Of a stretch of 12,980 nt of DNA, positions 12,794-12,980 are shown piece by piece. The notes beneath the pieces were generated by a model. It saw only the letters and a list, made by a program, of their open reading frames with translations, ran no database searches and was not told where the DNA came from. A program made the position numbers and the translations under genes. Source of the DNA: Candidatus Brockarchaeota archaeon. GTDB lineage: Archaea > Thermoproteota > EX4484-205 > DTQO01. How positions within the stretch are numbered: position 1 is the stretch's first letter; each line of letters opens with the position of its first letter. The stretch covers positions 22,935-35,914 of the forward strand of contig JAFNJA010000001.1 of the NCBI GenBank assembly GCA_017601265.1. Direction: 5' to 3'.

Positions 12794-12980
12794 GTGTCGA
12801 GCCGAAACCCTCGAGATGGAGATAGTTTGGAAGTGGACCTCTGCCCTAGCTGTAGAGCGCCGCTGCTGCCCGACCACAAGTACTGCTCGAACTGCGGCGC
12901 TCCGAGGCCTTCGGCACACCTGCCCCACAGGGTGCCTACCGGGATACCGGGCACCCCGGTCGGGCTGGACGACCTCCTCG
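12794..12980 (+). CDS. Zinc-ribbon protein, 3' end outside the window
   Basis: The frame is open to the right edge. It encodes a short zinc ribbon with two CxxC pairs (DLCPSCRAPLLPDHKYCSNCGA), then a Pro/Gly-rich linker (RPSAHLPHRVPTGIPGTPVG). Such N-terminal ribbons are common in archaeal proteins that go on to membrane segments or other domains, so the visible part does not reveal a function. The start is uncertain: GTG 12794 gives the longest form; TTG 12827 or GTG 12833 follow a GGAG (12818-12821) and start closer to the ribbon. The ATG at 12816 is in another frame. Confidence 0.6.
   Translation, partial: MSSRNPRDGDSLEVDLCPSCRAPLLPDHKYCSNCGAPRPSAHLPHRVPTGIPGTPVGLDDLL

Noticed and set aside
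12816..12980. ATG 12816 reading frame at the right edge
   Set aside because: The sequence is Arg/Ser/Thr-rich without motif, whereas the overlapping frame encodes a clear CxxC...CxxC zinc ribbon.

Overview
The window is archaeal and most likely comes from a member of the TACK group, perhaps the Thaumarchaeota/Aigarchaeota side. Evidence: an ESCRT-III (CdvB-type) cell-division protein, ribosomal protein eL40, the archaeal/eukaryotic RNase P subunit Rnp4 (Rpp21/Rpr2), an archaeal-type AspRS, tRNA genes with bulge-helix-bulge introns and no encoded CCA, TATA-like promoters, and a large sequon-rich surface protein. The DNA is GC-rich, so long antisense and out-of-frame ORFs are common and were ignored. 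The phylum is an inference, not a demonstration.

Left part (1-6800), cell envelope and division. The 3' end of a CdvB-like gene (+) converges on a very large secreted surface protein read on the minus strand (5834 down to 608). That protein has an N-terminal signal peptide, many N-glycosylation sequons, repeated beta-sandwich-like units and a C-terminal membrane anchor. Its frame is broken once, at a GC hairpin near 2413-2428, so the sequence as given splits it into two overlapping ORFs (1371-5834 and 608-2539); the intended product is about 1,740 aa. Diverging from it across an AT-rich shared promoter is a secreted coiled-coil protein with a C-terminal transmembrane anchor (5959-6795). The pair looks like an S-layer/stalk arrangement.

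Middle (6800-8400). A tRNA-Val(UAC) gene carries an insertion of about 42 nt that fits best in the 3' strand of the anticodon stem. It is followed by a C45-family Ntn hydrolase/acyltransferase and, on the minus strand, the 55-codon gene for eL40.

Right part (8400-12980), tRNA and translation island. Four closely spaced plus-strand genes encode a Zn-finger/KH (NusA-like) protein, aspartyl-tRNA synthetase (predicted non-discriminating), a Trm9-like SAM methyltransferase and an NcsA/TtuA-family tRNA thiolase. The last two are only 6 nt apart, which suggests a wobble-uridine modification pair. Next comes a tRNA-Gly(UCC) gene that folds to a normal 76-nt tRNA only after removal of three short introns (D-loop 30 nt, anticodon loop 15 nt, T-loop 13 nt). 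The RNase P subunit gene rnp4 starts 35 nt after it. The window ends in the start of a zinc-ribbon protein.

No CRISPR array, insertion sequence or rRNA was seen. The most unusual feature is the three-intron tRNA-Gly gene lying between a tRNA-thiolation gene and an RNase P gene.
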